Origin: Mycolicibacterium moriokaense
GTDB lineage: Bacteria; Actinomycetota; Actinomycetes; Mycobacteriales; Mycobacteriaceae
DNA: 64,000 nucleotides
Direction: 5' to 3'
Assembly: GCF_010726085.1 (NCBI RefSeq)
Contig: NZ_AP022560.1
Location: 5,642,001 to 5,706,000, forward strand
Each line of letters begins with the position of its first letter. The stretch's first letter is position 1. Shown here piece after piece: positions 10,020-19,938 of this stretch. Below the pieces are notes generated by a model. The model did no database searches. It had not been told where the DNA came from and was given only the letters and a program-made list of their open reading frames with translations. Made by a program: the position numbers and the translations under genes.

Positions 10020-11752
10020 CCCTCCACCTCTCGGAGCAGTGCCAGGATCTTGGCGACTTGTTTCTCGAGGTCGGCGTCGATCTCGGCGAGGGGGCGGGGT
10101 GGGATGTACCTGTAGAAGTGGCGAGTGAAGGGAATTTCGTAGCCGATCCTGGTTTTCTTTTCGTCGATCCAGGCGTCGGGTACATGGGGGAGGACTTCGG
10201 CTTCGAGGTAGGCCTTGATCGTCGCGGCGCGGCCGGCGTCGCCGTCGGTGTTACCGCCGTAGGTGAACGGAACGTTTTCGGTGTCGCGTTTCTGCGGGTC
10301 TGGTTTGGGGTTGCCTTTGCGGTCGGTGACCGGGTTGCCGTCCTCGTCGAGCAGTGGGCGTTCGACGGTGATGGTCCAGTAGCCGAAGTCGTTGGCGGTG
10401 AGTACTTTCGAGTTGTCGGGGTCGGCTTCGTCGAAGGCGTCGTAGAGGGCGAGGATCTTATCGCGGGCGTAGTCGTCGATTTCGCGGTTCTTGGAGCCGA
10501 GGTTCTTGTGGATCTTGGTCCAGAACGAGGTGGCGTCGATCAGCTGGATTTTGCTGACGCGGTCGGGGCGTTTGGTGTTGTCCAGGATCCAGATGTAGGT
10601 GGCGATGCCGGTGTTGAAGAACATGTTGGCCGGCAGCGCGATGATCGCCTCCACCAGATCCGATTCCAGCAGCCACTGACGGATCTTCGACGGGCCGGAC
10701 TCGGCGGCACCGTTGAACAGTGGGGATCCGTTCAAAACGATGCCGGCCCGCCCGCCGCCCTCGTGTTTCGGGCGCATCTTGTGCACCAGGTGGCACAGGA
10801 ACAGCATCTGCCCGTCGTTGATCGGCGGTAGGCCGTGGGAGAATCTCGAGCCCTGAGCAAGTGCTTCCTTCTCGACGGCCTCTTTCGAGGCCTTCCAGTC
10901 CACTCCGTAGGGGGGGTTGGACATGCAGAAGTCGAAGGTTTTGTCCCAGAACTGGTCGTCGGCAAGGGTGTCGCCGAGGCGGATGTTGCCGGGATCCTGG
11001 CCTTTGGCCAGCATGTCGGATTTGCAGATGGCGTATGACTGGTCGTTGATCTCTTGGCCGTAAAGCCGCAGCCGTGCGTCCGGGTTGCGTTCCAGCAGGC
11101 GTTCCTCGGCGACCGACAGCATGCCGCCGGTGCCTGCGGTGGGGTCGTAGATGGTACGGACCGTGCCCGGTTCGAGCAGGGCCTTGTTCTCCTCGGCGAA
11201 TAGCAGGTCGACCATGAGCCGAATCGCGTCGCGAGGGGTGTAGTGCTCACCGGCCTCCTCGTTGGAGGCTTCGGCGAACTTGTAGATCAGGTACTCGAAC
11301 AAGTCACCCATCACGGCGTTGGGCACCGTGTCGGGGTGAAGATCCACCTCGGCGAACGCCGATGTCACCAGGTACAGGCGGTTCTTCTCGTCCAACGTGG
11401 CCAGTTCGTTTTCGAACTTGAACCGTTCGAAGACATCGATGTTGGCCGAGAACCCGGTGATGTAGTCCATTAGGTTCGCCCGCAGACCTTCGGGATCCTC
11501 CAGCAGGCGCGCGAAGTTGAACGCGCTGGTGTTGAAGAAGCTCAGGCCAGTCTTGCGCTTCACCTGGACGTCGAGGGCTCCGCCGCTGTACTTAGCGGCC
11601 AGGGCCCGAACCTCGTTACGGGTCGGTTCCAGGATGCAGTCCAGCCGCCTCAGGATCGTGAACGGCAGGATCACTCCGCCGTACTGGTGCGGCTTGTAGA
11701 CCCCCCGGAGCTGGTCGGCGATGCCCCAGACGAAGTTGCCCAGCTGGCTCAA
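10016..11752 (-). CDS. hsdM: Type I restriction-modification DNA methyltransferase
   Basis: HsdM is the N6-adenine methyltransferase of the complex. It has the N-terminal HsdM_N helical domain (GNFVWGIADQLRG...YGGVILPF), then the AdoMet motif I DPTAGTGG near residue 203 and catalytic motif IV NPPYG near 277. I chose TTG 11752 (SQLGNFVW start) because AGGGAGA sits about seven bases upstream and homologues begin at this point; ATG 11776 is an alternative in the same frame, and the frame is open to 11881. It is the first gene of the hsdM-hsdS-hsdR operon, with an overlap into hsdS. The product is about 578 residues. Confidence 0.94.
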   Translation of the reverse strand: MSQLGNFVWGIADQLRGVYKPHQYGGVILPFTILRRLDCILEPTRNEVRALAAKYSGGALDVQVKRKTGLSFFNTSAFNFARLLEDPEGLRANLMDYITGFSANIDVFERFKFENELATLDEKNRLYLVTSAFAEVDLHPDTVPNAVMGDLFEYLIYKFAEASNEEAGEHYTPRDAIRLMVDLLFAEENKALLEPGTVRTIYDPTAGTGGMLSVAEERLLERNPDARLRLYGQEINDQSYAICKSDMLAKGQDPGNIRLGDTLADDQFWDKTFDFCMSNPPYGVDWKASKEAVEKEALAQGSRFSHGLPPINDGQMLFLCHLVHKMRPKHEGGGRAGIVLNGSPLFNGAAESGPSKIRQWLLESDLVEAIIALPANMFFNTGIATYIWILDNTKRPDRVSKIQLIDATSFWTKIHKNLGSKNREIDDYARDKILALYDAFDEADPDNSKVLTANDFGYWTITVERPLLDEDGNPVTDRKGNPKPDPQKRDTENVPFTYGGNTDGDAGRAATIKAYLEAEVLPHVPDAWIDEKKTRIGYEIPFTRHFYRYIPPRPLAEIDADLEKQVAKILALLREVEG

Positions 11753-12863
11753 TTCGTGTCTCCCTAAGACCAACATGCATCCACGCGTGTGGCACGCACT
11801 GTAACTACATCCGACTACACGAGGCGACAAAACACTGCGGTGAGTGGCTGCGGTAAATGGTGACCAAATACCGATCCTCATCCGTCACAGCGGCCTGGCC
11901 CGCCACGACGTCTTGCAGCCGCGCATTCCGTTGGCTCGACAAGTCACCGCGGACAAACATCGCCGCCGACGAACCTGTCGTTGCGCTGCACCGGTCGTCA
12001 AATTGCCCTGCGTGAGGACGGAGAGAGGAACCCGGTGAACGACCGCGCGGAGCTCTAACACTCGGACTCAACCGCGACCGCAGGGCTCCCGCGCCATCCA
12101 CTGGCTCGCAGCGCCAAATCGCAACCTCCGCACGGCTCCGACGGACGTCACATCACGTGCGGCATCTCACCTCACTCGAAACCGGTCTCGTCCAGGACAA
12201 ACTCGTCGAGTTGGTGGCGGGCTACGAGTAACGCAATCATTGACCACCTACGCAGGACCATCGAGGCTCCACACGTCACCCACCTCCTCAACATTCATCG
12301 GTTTCGGCTTTTTCGTACCTACCTAGGCGAATAGCAGAAGCACTAAGTCACGCGCGACATGCTTGCCTTCCCGCCGTCTAGTTCGCTGACCGCGGCCCTT
12401 ACCCACCCAGCGTGTTACCAGCCTGGACTTCGCGCTCGCGGCTCCCGACGAGGGCGGTCAGGCGGTGACTGACCTTGAACGCGGGATCGGTGCCCTCATC
12501 GAGCACCTGCGCGAGGTGTCCGAGAACCGCGGCGGAAAGATCGCAACCGCACGTCAAGCCGAACAGACCCTGGTCGACCACAAGAAGTCACCAGGTTGCG
12601 CGCCAACCAGGGCGAGACCCACCGCACCCGTCGTTTGGCAAACATTCCCGTCGGTGCATGACACCGACGTGGCGCCAGGGGGTATGTGCGTCACCAGTCC
12701 CTACACATACGCGTTTCTGTTGAGGCACCCCCGCGATCAGCACGGCAATTGAAGAACGAGAGGGCCACTGTGTTGTCTACAAGACCTGCCGCTACATCTC
12801 CCAGTTCAAATATATCCAGATCCGCCACGGCTTCGAGCCATATCACATGAACAACGTAGTGGA
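11753..12863. other. 1.1 kb without an intact gene: coding debris
   Basis: No convincing complete gene is visible between hsdM and IS3 copy B. Three short stretches look like former coding sequence on the plus strand. One ends at about 12230 with TSLETGLVQDKLVELVAGYE and a stop. One at about 12423-12590 reads LDFALAAPDEGGQAV and continues as GIGALIEHLREVSENRGG. One at 12772-12863 reads YKTCRYISQFKYIQIRHG and is cut by the IS end. None can be assigned to a family. The hsdM promoter should lie at the left edge. Confidence 0.4.
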
Positions 12864-12894
12864 TGAATCGCCCTGGTTCTGACGGAGACTCGAA

Positions 12895-13737
12895 CTATTG
12901 GATTGCGACCAGGGGTTGGTCGGTCCGTTGGGCATCGTAGAACGCTGCTTCGAACTCTGTGGGTGAAACGTCATCGAGGTAGCTGTGGAGGCGGTTGGTG
13001 TTGTGCCAGTAGACCCAGCCCAGGGTGGCCAGTTCGACGTCCTCGACGGTCTTCCATGGACCGCTGCGGGCGGGGCCGTAGATCAGCTCGGCTTTGTAGT
13101 AGCCGTTGACTGTCTCGGCGAGGGCGTTATCGAAACTGTCTCCGATTGAACCGATCGAGGGCACCGCGCCGATCTCGGCGAGCCGTTCCCCGTAGCGGAT
13201 GGACGTGAACTGCGATCCGGCATCGGAGTGACATGTCAAGCCTTCCAACAGGTTTCCGCGTGACCAGCGGGCCATTTCCAACGCGTCGAGCACCATGGTG
13301 GTGCGCATGTGAGACGCCACTCGCCAGCCCACGATCATCCGGGAGTAGGCGTCGACGATGAAGCAGACATAGGCCACCCCCGACCAGGTCGGCACGAACG
13401 TCAGATCGGTGACCCACAATTGGTTGGGCGCGCTCGCGCTGAACTTCCGGTTGACCAGATCCGGGTGGCGCGCCGCGGCCGGGTCCGGTGTGGTGGTGGG
13501 CACCCGTTTACCGCGGCGCACTCCGTGGATGCCGGCCGCGCGCATCAGCCGCGCGACCTGGTCGCGGCCGACGTCGTGGCCAGCGCGGCGGGCGGCTTTC
13601 CACAGCTTGCGCGCCCGTAGACGCGGTAATTGTCCTCCCACAACGCCACCAGGGCAGGCCCCAGGACCTCGTCCCGCTGCGCGCGCCGACGGCGCGCGGG
13701 TCTTGGTGTCGTAGTAGGTGCTCGGGGCCATCGACAC
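12895..13737 (-). pseudogene. IS3 OrfB transposase, copy B, altered
   Basis: The 280-codon frame keeps all three catalytic motifs (WVTDLTF, HSDAGSQF, ETVNGYYKAEL). Compared with copy A it lacks two bases near 13685 and one near 13618, so about 22 residues between SARA and RKLWKAARR are read in a wrong frame (GRGPGACPGG instead of RDEVLGPALV). Two G are also missing just upstream of the first ATG, which breaks the natural OrfAB fusion frame. A functional product is doubtful. Confidence 0.8.
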
Positions 13738-13806
13738 CTGCGGTGCGCAGGACGGTGATGATGGGCTCGACCCCGAACTCGGCGCGATGGGCGTCGACGA
13801 AGTCGA

Positions 13807-14151
13807 CTACTTCTTGTGTTGGCGGTCGAGCTCCGCCCCGAAGAAACTGGCCGCTCGCTTCAGTATTTCGTTGGCACGCTTGAGTTCTCGGTTCTCCTGT
13901 TCAAGCGCTTTGATCCGCGCCGACTCCGCAGTGGACACTCCCGGTGCGTACCCGTCGTCGATGTCAGCCTGGCGCACCCACGAGCGCACCGACTCCACCC
14001 CGTACCCGAGCTGGCGGGCCACCCGCGACACCGTGCCCTGCTCGGTGCCCAACTCGGCACGCAGAGCGCGGACCATCCGCACCGCGGCGGCCTTCTCCTC
14101 CGGGCTGTAACGCCTTGACGTGGGCTTCCCGGCAGACTGTTCCTTCGGCAT
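13807..14151 (-). CDS. IS3 OrfA, copy B
   Basis: A 114-residue OrfA identical to that of copy A, with the helix-turn-helix in the middle and a zipper-like C-terminal helix. The start ATG 14151 lies 54 bp inside the element's left end. Confidence 0.9.
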   Translation of the reverse strand: MPKEQSAGKPTSRRYSPEEKAAAVRMVRALRAELGTEQGTVSRVARQLGYGVESVRSWVRQADIDDGYAPGVSTAESARIKALEQENRELKRANEILKRAASFFGAELDRQHKK

Positions 14152-14208
14152 ACCTGCATCCTCGTTTCCAAGGTCAGGAGCCTCCGGGATTTCCAGGGCG
14201 ATTCAGGA

Positions 14209-14535
14209 CGCGTCCCTCCGGCGAGTTGTGCCGCGTCCCTGCCACACCCGGATCCGGTCGGTCTGTGCCTCTGGCCCAATGGTTTCGGCGATGTACGGGC
14301 ATCGATGGGCTGTACCTTTTTGGAGCCAGCTGCCAACGGCGTTGCTTATATTTCGTTTATCCCCGTTGCAACGCTGGGTACGAGGTGTTCGAGGACCTCT
14401 GCTGATTCACCACTTCCATGCCTCGCGACTCAGGCACCGATTATTAATGAACGCAGCGAATGCCAGCCGTCGTCTCTAATGTTCACGACGTCAACTTATT
14501 CCCGAATTCGTACTCCGCGTCCTCATTGCGTCTCG
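14209..14535. other. About 330 bp between IS copy B and the FRG gene, no gene seen
   Basis: This stretch is unusually AT-rich for the genome towards its right side and has no open frame with coding character. A longer frame upstream of the FRG gene can be read from 14305, but its first 80 residues look like noncoding translation. The promoter of the FRG gene lies at its right edge. Confidence 0.4.
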
Positions 14536-14541
14536 TATAGT
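14536..14541 (+). promoter_or_regulatory. Candidate -10 box for a leaderless FRG transcript
   Basis: TATAGT lies six bases before GTG 14548. In mycobacteria this spacing would put the transcription start at or next to the start codon, giving a leaderless mRNA; no ribosome binding site is seen before the GTG, which fits. No clear -35 box is visible. Confidence 0.45.
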
Positions 14542-14547
14542 GCGGCC

Positions 14548-15387
14548 GTGCTGAATGAAACCATTACGACCTGGTCGGAATTTGACGAGATCTTGCGGAA
14601 TGGCGGCCCGTACTCTAGCTGGGCATTCCGTGGACAGCGCGATGCACGCTGGCCCCTGTGGACATCGCTAGCTCGACACCTTCGTGATTTCGGCGTAGAT
14701 CAATCAGTCTGGGAACCGCAAGAGGCTCGAATAATCCGTATCTTCAAACGCAAGGCGCATCTACACCTAACGCACGTGCCATCAGACCGTGACACCTTTC
14801 AATGGCTTGCTTTGATCCAACATTATGGTGGCCCTACCCGGTTGTTAGACTTCACATGGTCACCCTACGTAGCGGCCTTCTTTGCACTAGAAACAGCGAC
14901 AGACGACGCCGCGGTCTTTGCGCTTGACACACGTCAGGTACCTGACACCCTAATCGTCGGCGGCGATTCCTTCCCAAGCTTTAGAGCCCCACGAGCTTTT
15001 GAGCGTTTATTTTTGCCAGGCACCAATGATATTGTTGCTCAGTCAGATCCAGGTGTGCTAAACCCGCGGCTCATCGCTCAATTGGGCACCTTCGTAATTC
15101 CCGGGGTTATAGCCGAGCCTGCGGATGCTGCAATCGACAAATCGTGCGGGTCGGACGCTCTAGTGAAGTTTACGTTGCGGCATAGCCTTCGAGACGAGGC
15201 GATGCGATCGCTTTACGACCGAAACGTCCACAATGCGAGCCTTTTTCCGGACCTGAACGGACTCGCTGCCTCGTTACGCTACGAGCTCGAGACGCATTGG
15301 GCATTCGACCCGAAAAGCGGTCTCGACTTCTCCGGCTGGGGCAGCCAGCCGTATGCGCGCTGGTCTGAGACATCGATCGAGGGGTGA
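14548..15387 (+). CDS. FRG-domain protein, first gene of an FRG/SIR2 module
   Basis: The 279-residue protein (from GTG 14548) is almost entirely an FRG domain: WAFRGQRDARWPLWTSLAR near residues 21-39, and the signature LALIQHYGGPTRLLDFTWSP near 90-109, followed by AAFFALE. FRG domains have an Arg-rich conserved pocket, are frequent in phage-defence neighbourhoods, and have no settled biochemical activity. It is separated by 30 bp from the SIR2-GAF gene on the same strand, so the two are almost certainly one operon. Codon use is less GC-biased than in the core genes, consistent with horizontal acquisition. The start is chosen for the -10 box just upstream and because residues encoded before it show no domain character. 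Confidence 0.82.
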   Translation: MLNETITTWSEFDEILRNGGPYSSWAFRGQRDARWPLWTSLARHLRDFGVDQSVWEPQEARIIRIFKRKAHLHLTHVPSDRDTFQWLALIQHYGGPTRLLDFTWSPYVAAFFALETATDDAAVFALDTRQVPDTLIVGGDSFPSFRAPRAFERLFLPGTNDIVAQSDPGVLNPRLIAQLGTFVIPGVIAEPADAAIDKSCGSDALVKFTLRHSLRDEAMRSLYDRNVHNASLFPDLNGLAASLRYELETHWAFDPKSGLDFSGWGSQPYARWSETSIEG

Positions 15388-15417
15388 CCTTCCAAAGGTG
15401 CTGGGGGTAATAGAACA

Positions 15418-17130
15418 ATGAATAACTTACCCGGACAGTCCGAGTACAGCCGCGAGTTGAGGCCGTTCTTCACTCGTGATGAACCGAACTTGGTCATTGA
15501 CAAGCTCGCATCAGCGTCGACCTTGACGCTATTTGTCGGCGCTGGAGCAACGGTTGATCAGGGTGGTTACACCTGGCCGGAATTGATCGAGCATATGGCA
15601 AATGACATGCGCCGCAGGAATACTCCAATGTCGGACACAGATGTCCTTACGCTGGGCCGCCTACTGGAGCCACTAGAAGCGGCTACTACGATTTTCTCTA
15701 AGTTCCACGACCAGCAGAACCTTCGCGGAGCAGGTGAACCCAAGGATGCCCTGGATGGGTGCCTTGCTAGGTGTCTCTATCCACCACCTCGATGGGATCA
15801 GGGAGAACTAATTCGTGCGGTGGCGTCTGTGGCGATGACTCGCGCTGTCTGTAATCAGAAGACCCGCATCGTGACGACCAACTACGACGTATTGCTCGAG
15901 AGGGAATTGCAGTCACGTATCGATGCCTTCGACGCCGAGCGAAGTGAGTACGGCGTCGGGGGACCGAAGCCGCGATTAAAAGTGTGGACATTAGAAGACG
16001 GCGCTGCAGCGGCGACTGATCGGACTACCGGCATTATCGACTTCATCTACTTGCACGGCCGCATATCGCCTTCGCATAGAGACCCCCTGAGGGGCAGAGT
16101 GGCATTCACCGAACTTGACTACGCCGAGCTTCGACCCGCAACTTCCGAATTACTTTGTGGGCTGTTTAGCTCGTCCGCGCTCCTAGTGATTGGCGCAAGC
16201 CTCACAGACCCTCCTTTACTGTCGGCATTACAGGAGACGGCAAGGCCGGACAGTGCAGGAGTCGGGCGCGAGTGCAGGTCGGCTTTGCTTCCCATACCAG
16301 CAATTCAAGCCCGCGTAACACGCACAGTAGATGCCGATGAGACGCGGTCGCTGCGGACTCAACACGTGGCGCGCATGAAGTCCTTGGACGTAACCCTGTT
16401 AGTTCCGGACTTCTTTTCGTCGGTCGCGCAATTTTGCGACGAACTTGATTGCGCTACTTATCGAAACAGTCAACCTGGTGATTCACCAACGGACGCAGGC
16501 CCGCATGGCTATTGGCAACGGTATACGTACTGGTGGGAACACTGGTACGCCAATAGGTTTCACAATCCTCGATTCATGAGGGTTTTCGATCGCTATCTTC
16601 GGGCCTATCTAGCCGAGCTGACCGCAGATGTCTTGATCGATCAGGGGCGTGAAGAGCGATTCAAGATCGACATCTGGGCGATCTGGGATCCGGCAAGTGA
16701 GCGCCGCTACTTGAAGCGGTGGGCCAGCACATCCTGGCCACGATGCAGGTGGGATGAGAACGACATCCGAAATCTGGAAAACCATGCGCGCCAAGCTGAA
16801 ATTGCCAGAAACACAAAATATCCGTGCGTGATTGCACTAATTGATGGCCGGCCGCAACTCCACCGCTTCGACCTTCCAGAGACAGACGACCCGAACGAAA
16901 GCCCTCGGGCGAGCCGGTGGCCAGTTGTCCTGTCTGTGCCTATCCTAGTCTCTGCAGACCACACCCAGACTGCGGTGGGAGTGATTACCCTCGCGACGCG
17001 GGATAGGGATTCATGCCTTGACGATCGGAACGCCGCGTTTCTAGATGATTTAGTGTGGAGGATTCGAAGTCTGTCCAAGTTCGCGTTCGGCCTCGAGCCT
17101 TTGGCGGCGTCATCCCTAATGGATCGCTAG
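15418..17130 (+). CDS. SIR2-like NADase-type protein with GAF-like C-terminus
   Basis: The 570-residue protein starts with a SIR2-like (SIR2_2) domain: FVGAGATVDQGG (residues 39-50, NAD-binding loop), TTNYDVLLERE near 157, LHGRISP near 206 and LLVIGASLTDPPLLSAL near 258. SIR2 domains of this class deplete NAD+ in anti-phage systems such as Thoeris, DSR and SIR2-HerA. After a linker the C-terminal part (about 340-570) ends in a region with GAF-like character: WPVVLSVPILVSADHT, then VGVITLATRDRD and DDRNAAFLDDLVW. A ligand-sensing GAF joined to a SIR2 effector would be a logical sensor-effector protein, but that is inference. It follows the FRG gene by 30 bp. No transmembrane segment is visible. 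Confidence 0.8.
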   Translation: MNNLPGQSEYSRELRPFFTRDEPNLVIDKLASASTLTLFVGAGATVDQGGYTWPELIEHMANDMRRRNTPMSDTDVLTLGRLLEPLEAATTIFSKFHDQQNLRGAGEPKDALDGCLARCLYPPPRWDQGELIRAVASVAMTRAVCNQKTRIVTTNYDVLLERELQSRIDAFDAERSEYGVGGPKPRLKVWTLEDGAAAATDRTTGIIDFIYLHGRISPSHRDPLRGRVAFTELDYAELRPATSELLCGLFSSSALLVIGASLTDPPLLSALQETARPDSAGVGRECRSALLPIPAIQARVTRTVDADETRSLRTQHVARMKSLDVTLLVPDFFSSVAQFCDELDCATYRNSQPGDSPTDAGPHGYWQRYTYWWEHWYANRFHNPRFMRVFDRYLRAYLAELTADVLIDQGREERFKIDIWAIWDPASERRYLKRWASTSWPRCRWDENDIRNLENHARQAEIARNTKYPCVIALIDGRPQLHRFDLPETDDPNESPRASRWPVVLSVPILVSADHTQTAVGVITLATRDRDSCLDDRNAAFLDDLVWRIRSLSKFAFGLEPLAASSLMDR

Positions 17131-17411
17131 TGCGAAGCCTGCCGGTTGCAGGCAGTCTGCAGTCCCTGAATTTTGACCATCATGTCGTGGTACACCGCCC
17201 GAGTGAAATCTTCACGGATGACGCGGCTCCGGTCACGGAACTGATTCGACGTGATCGATTCGTCGACGCGTCCCGAGCTCAACGGTTCATCCGTTCGATT
17301 CTCAGGAGACACTCGTGATGGAAGTTCAGGCATATCAGGGCCACCCTCCACGTCCGGCCGTCGCTCGACAGCGTCTTTCAAGTCCCACCGTCCGTTCACG
17401 GCTCCGACCAC
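17127..17411 (-). CDS. Possible small protein, 94 residues, unknown
   Basis: A minus-strand frame from GTG 17411 to TAG 17127 has plausible codon use and a helical C-terminal half (EDFTRAVYHDMMVKIQGLQ). It overlaps the end of the SIR2-GAF gene by four bases tail to tail and lies 217 bp downstream of the DUF4062-SIR2 fragments on the same strand. No homology is recognised and no strong ribosome binding site is visible. A plus-strand frame at 17251-17619 competes with it. Treat this as a weak call. Confidence 0.25.
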   Translation of the reverse strand: MVGAVNGRWDLKDAVERRPDVEGGPDMPELPSRVSPENRTDEPLSSGRVDESITSNQFRDRSRVIREDFTRAVYHDMMVKIQGLQTACNRQASH

Positions 17412-17628
17412 GGAAGCAACTGCGAGCCGCTTTAGAACTTTCTTTGTGAACCACTGTGTTAGTCACAGCGTCACGCCCTCCGACTATACCGTGCTGGCCG
17501 CTGGAGAGTGTCGGCTCGATAAGAATGGTCAAAGGTTCGTTGCTACCTATACTTCCTCCAACAGAATTGCACGAATGGGATATTTATTCCGCGGGAACGG
17601 TGCACATGTCGTCATATGAGCCCGCATG
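17412..17628. other. Intergenic stretch with no supported gene
   Basis: Together with the doubtful small frame to its left, this makes about 500 bp between the convergent SIR2-GAF gene and the DUF4062-SIR2 remnant. I see no RNA gene, repeat or strong hairpin in it. Confidence 0.35.
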
Positions 17629-18925
17629 CTAAGACGCCGAGTCAGTTTCCAGGCATGCCACCAACCCAGAGAAGAAGTCCTCCGCAGTGGAGACCACAGG
17701 CTCTAATCTCCAGTCGGCGGCGCGTAGCGCATCCACGGAACCCAGCAACGGGCTCACGAGCCAACCACGAATTTCTGGTTTACATTCGTTGAAAAGCGCC
17801 ACAATACTAGGGTCACGCAAAGACGAACCGACGGCGATTAGTGGTCGACGGCGAATTTCACCACGAATCACATCCAGTAGATGATGGCGTCTCCTGGCGT
17901 GCTGTTCGAGTTGCTGCTGGGTTAGCACCAACCAATCAAGGTTGTCCAATGACCCGTGGAGTTTGATTAGCGCCGGCTCGGGAAGTGAGCCATCCAGCTC
18001 ACCATCGACAACCGCCAACCGGCGGTGCTGGTCTGCCCGTTCGATGAGGGTGTCGTAGTTGGTGGTCAGGATCAGATCGAACAAGTCAGCCGCAACAAGT
18101 TGGGCCTCCGGGGGAGACGTAGTGCTGTCGAGGGCCATGAGGTCCACCACTGCCGATCGTAGTGAGGTCGTGCCCAGTAGCTTCTCTAGGTCGGAGGCGA
18201 TGACACTGAGGTCGCCACCGTGCCAGCCACAGGTGTATCCCGGGTCATGCTCTTGCAACCGCATGAGGATGGTCTCCGTAAACACCTTTGCCGACGGGAG
18301 ACCGGCTTGCAGGGACATCCCGGCTCCAGCCCACATTATTGCTGAACGGTCGGCAACCGCATCAATGAGAGCCTTTGGCAGCGGCGGGAGCACCTTCGGC
18401 TTCGGATGAAGGGGCCGGATTTCCGCGCGAGGTGCGCCCGTGCCCTGTCAACTAGGTAACGCACGAGCGCCCCTGTGACCAACGGTGCGAGGTCTCGAGC
18501 TAGTTCAAAGTCTGACTTGAAAAAGCCTCGATCCCAGGAGGCAACGTCTTCGCGGAATTTGTCGCGTGCTCGTGCATCAGCACTATCGGAGGGCGCGCCA
18601 TAGGGCAGCTTCTTGAAGAATGCGAATACCGGCAACCCACGTTTGCCGGCTGCCCGGTACTCCAACTCGGTTACGGACAGTCCTTCCGCCGCGCGCGGCC
18701 CTCGAAAGGAATCCAGCCGTAGCGTTCGCCGAGAATGAGTACGAAAGCCTCGCAGCTTTGGATCTCAGATTCCAGTATCGCCCACGAGCCCTCACCTGAC
18801 GAAGGTATGGCTTCTGCATTCACCGCCTCAAAACCGAACTCGCGCAGCTGATCCACGACAGCCGCCCGTTCATTCGCAAGATCAACCATGGTACTGCTGA
18901 CGAACACGCGCAATGCTCCCGGCAT
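17629..18925 (-). pseudogene. DUF4062-SIR2 fusion, broken by two frameshifts
   Basis: Three consecutive minus-strand frames make one protein of about 430 residues if two bases are restored. Part 1 (ATG 18925, after GGGAGGTGG) is a DUF4062 domain: FVSSTMVDLANER, then VLILGERYGWIPFEG. At about 18700 one C is missing; the next frame goes on with AEGLSVTELEYRAAGKRGLP. At about 18403 a second base is missing; the last frame holds a SIR2-like domain with MWAGAGMSLQAGLP, TTNYDTLIERAD, KLHGSLDNLDW and AVGSSLRDPSIVAL. DUF4062 is TIR-like in fold and often precedes effector domains in defence proteins. The last piece alone (254 residues, 17629-18393) is a complete SIR2 domain and might be translated by itself from within the gene. 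Confidence 0.72.
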
Positions 18926-19052
18926 AGCCCACCTCCCGGTCAGTGGATACTAAACTCACAGCAAAACGGTTATCACAGTTCGATGACATCGATGCGGGAA
19001 TACCGAACGCAGATCGAGTCATGAATCGCCCTGGTTCTGACGGAGACTCGAA

Positions 19053-19869
19053 CTATTGGATTGCGACCAGGGGTTGGTCGGTCCGTTGGGCATCGTAGAA
19101 CGCTGCTTCGAACTCTGTGGGTGAAACGTCATCGAGGTAGCTGTGGAGGCGGTTGGTGTTGTGCCAGTAGACCCAGCCCAGGGTGGCCAGTTCGACGTCC
19201 TCGACGGTCTTCCATGGACCGCTGCGGGCGGGGCCGTAGATCAGCTCGGCTTTGTAGTAGCCGTTGACTGTCTCGGCGAGGGCGTTATCGAAACTGTCTC
19301 CGATTGAACCGATCGAGGGCACCGCGCCGATCTCGGCGAGCCGTTCCCCGTAGCGGATGGACGTGAACTGCGATCCGGCATCGGAGTGACATGTCAAGCC
19401 TTCCAACAGGTTTCCGCGTGACCAGCGGGCCATTTCCAACGCGTCGAGCACCATGGTGGTGCGCATGAGACGCCACTCGCCAGCCCACGATCATCCGGGA
19501 GTAGGCGTCGACGATGAAGCAGACATAGGCCACCCCCGACCAGGTCGGCACGAACGTCAGATCGGTGACCCACAATTGGTTGGGCGCGCTCGCGCTGAAC
19601 TTCCGGTTGACCAGATCCGGGTGGCGCGCGCGGCCGGGTCCGGTGTGGTGGTGGGCACCCGTTTACCGCGGCGCACTCCGTGGATGCCGGCCGCGCGCAT
19701 CAGCCGCGCGACCTGGTCGCGGCCGACGTCGTGGCCAGCGCGGCGGGCGGCTTTCCACAGCTTGCGCGCCCGTAGACGCGGTAATTGTCCTCCCACAACG
19801 CCACCAGGCGGGTTTGCGCGCGCGCCGACGGCGCGGGTCGGTCGTAGTAGTGCTCGGGGCCATCGACAC
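19053..19869 (-). pseudogene. IS3 OrfB transposase, copy C, multiple frameshifts
   Basis: Relative to copies A and B, bases are missing near 19467 (TG lost in GCGCATGTGAGACG), near 19628 (one C), near 19775 (one G) and near 19805-19855 (about 30 bp in several small gaps). The 137-codon C-terminal part with HSDAGSQF and ETVNGYYKAEL is still open, and the middle and N-terminal parts survive as separate short frames. Not functional. Confidence 0.85.
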
Positions 19870-19938
19870 CTGCGGTGCGCAGGACGGTGATGATGGGCTC
19901 GACCCCGAACTCGGCGCGATGGGCGTCGACGAAGTCGA

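Larger units (their letters stand above)
12864..14205 (-). mobile_element. IS3-family insertion sequence, copy B
   Basis: Same element as copy A, in the opposite orientation: TGAATCGCCCTGG at 12864 and CCAGGGCGATTCA ending at 14205. A 3-bp target duplication GGA flanks it (12861-12863 and 14206-14208). orfA is intact. orfB is open along its length but has scrambled residues from three lost bases, and the orfA/orfB junction has lost two G. The element cuts one of the coding relics to its left. Confidence 0.92.

Noticed and set aside
14305..14547. N-terminal extension of the FRG protein by 81 residues
   Set aside because: No conserved residues, poor codon character, and a good -10 box lies just before GTG 14548.
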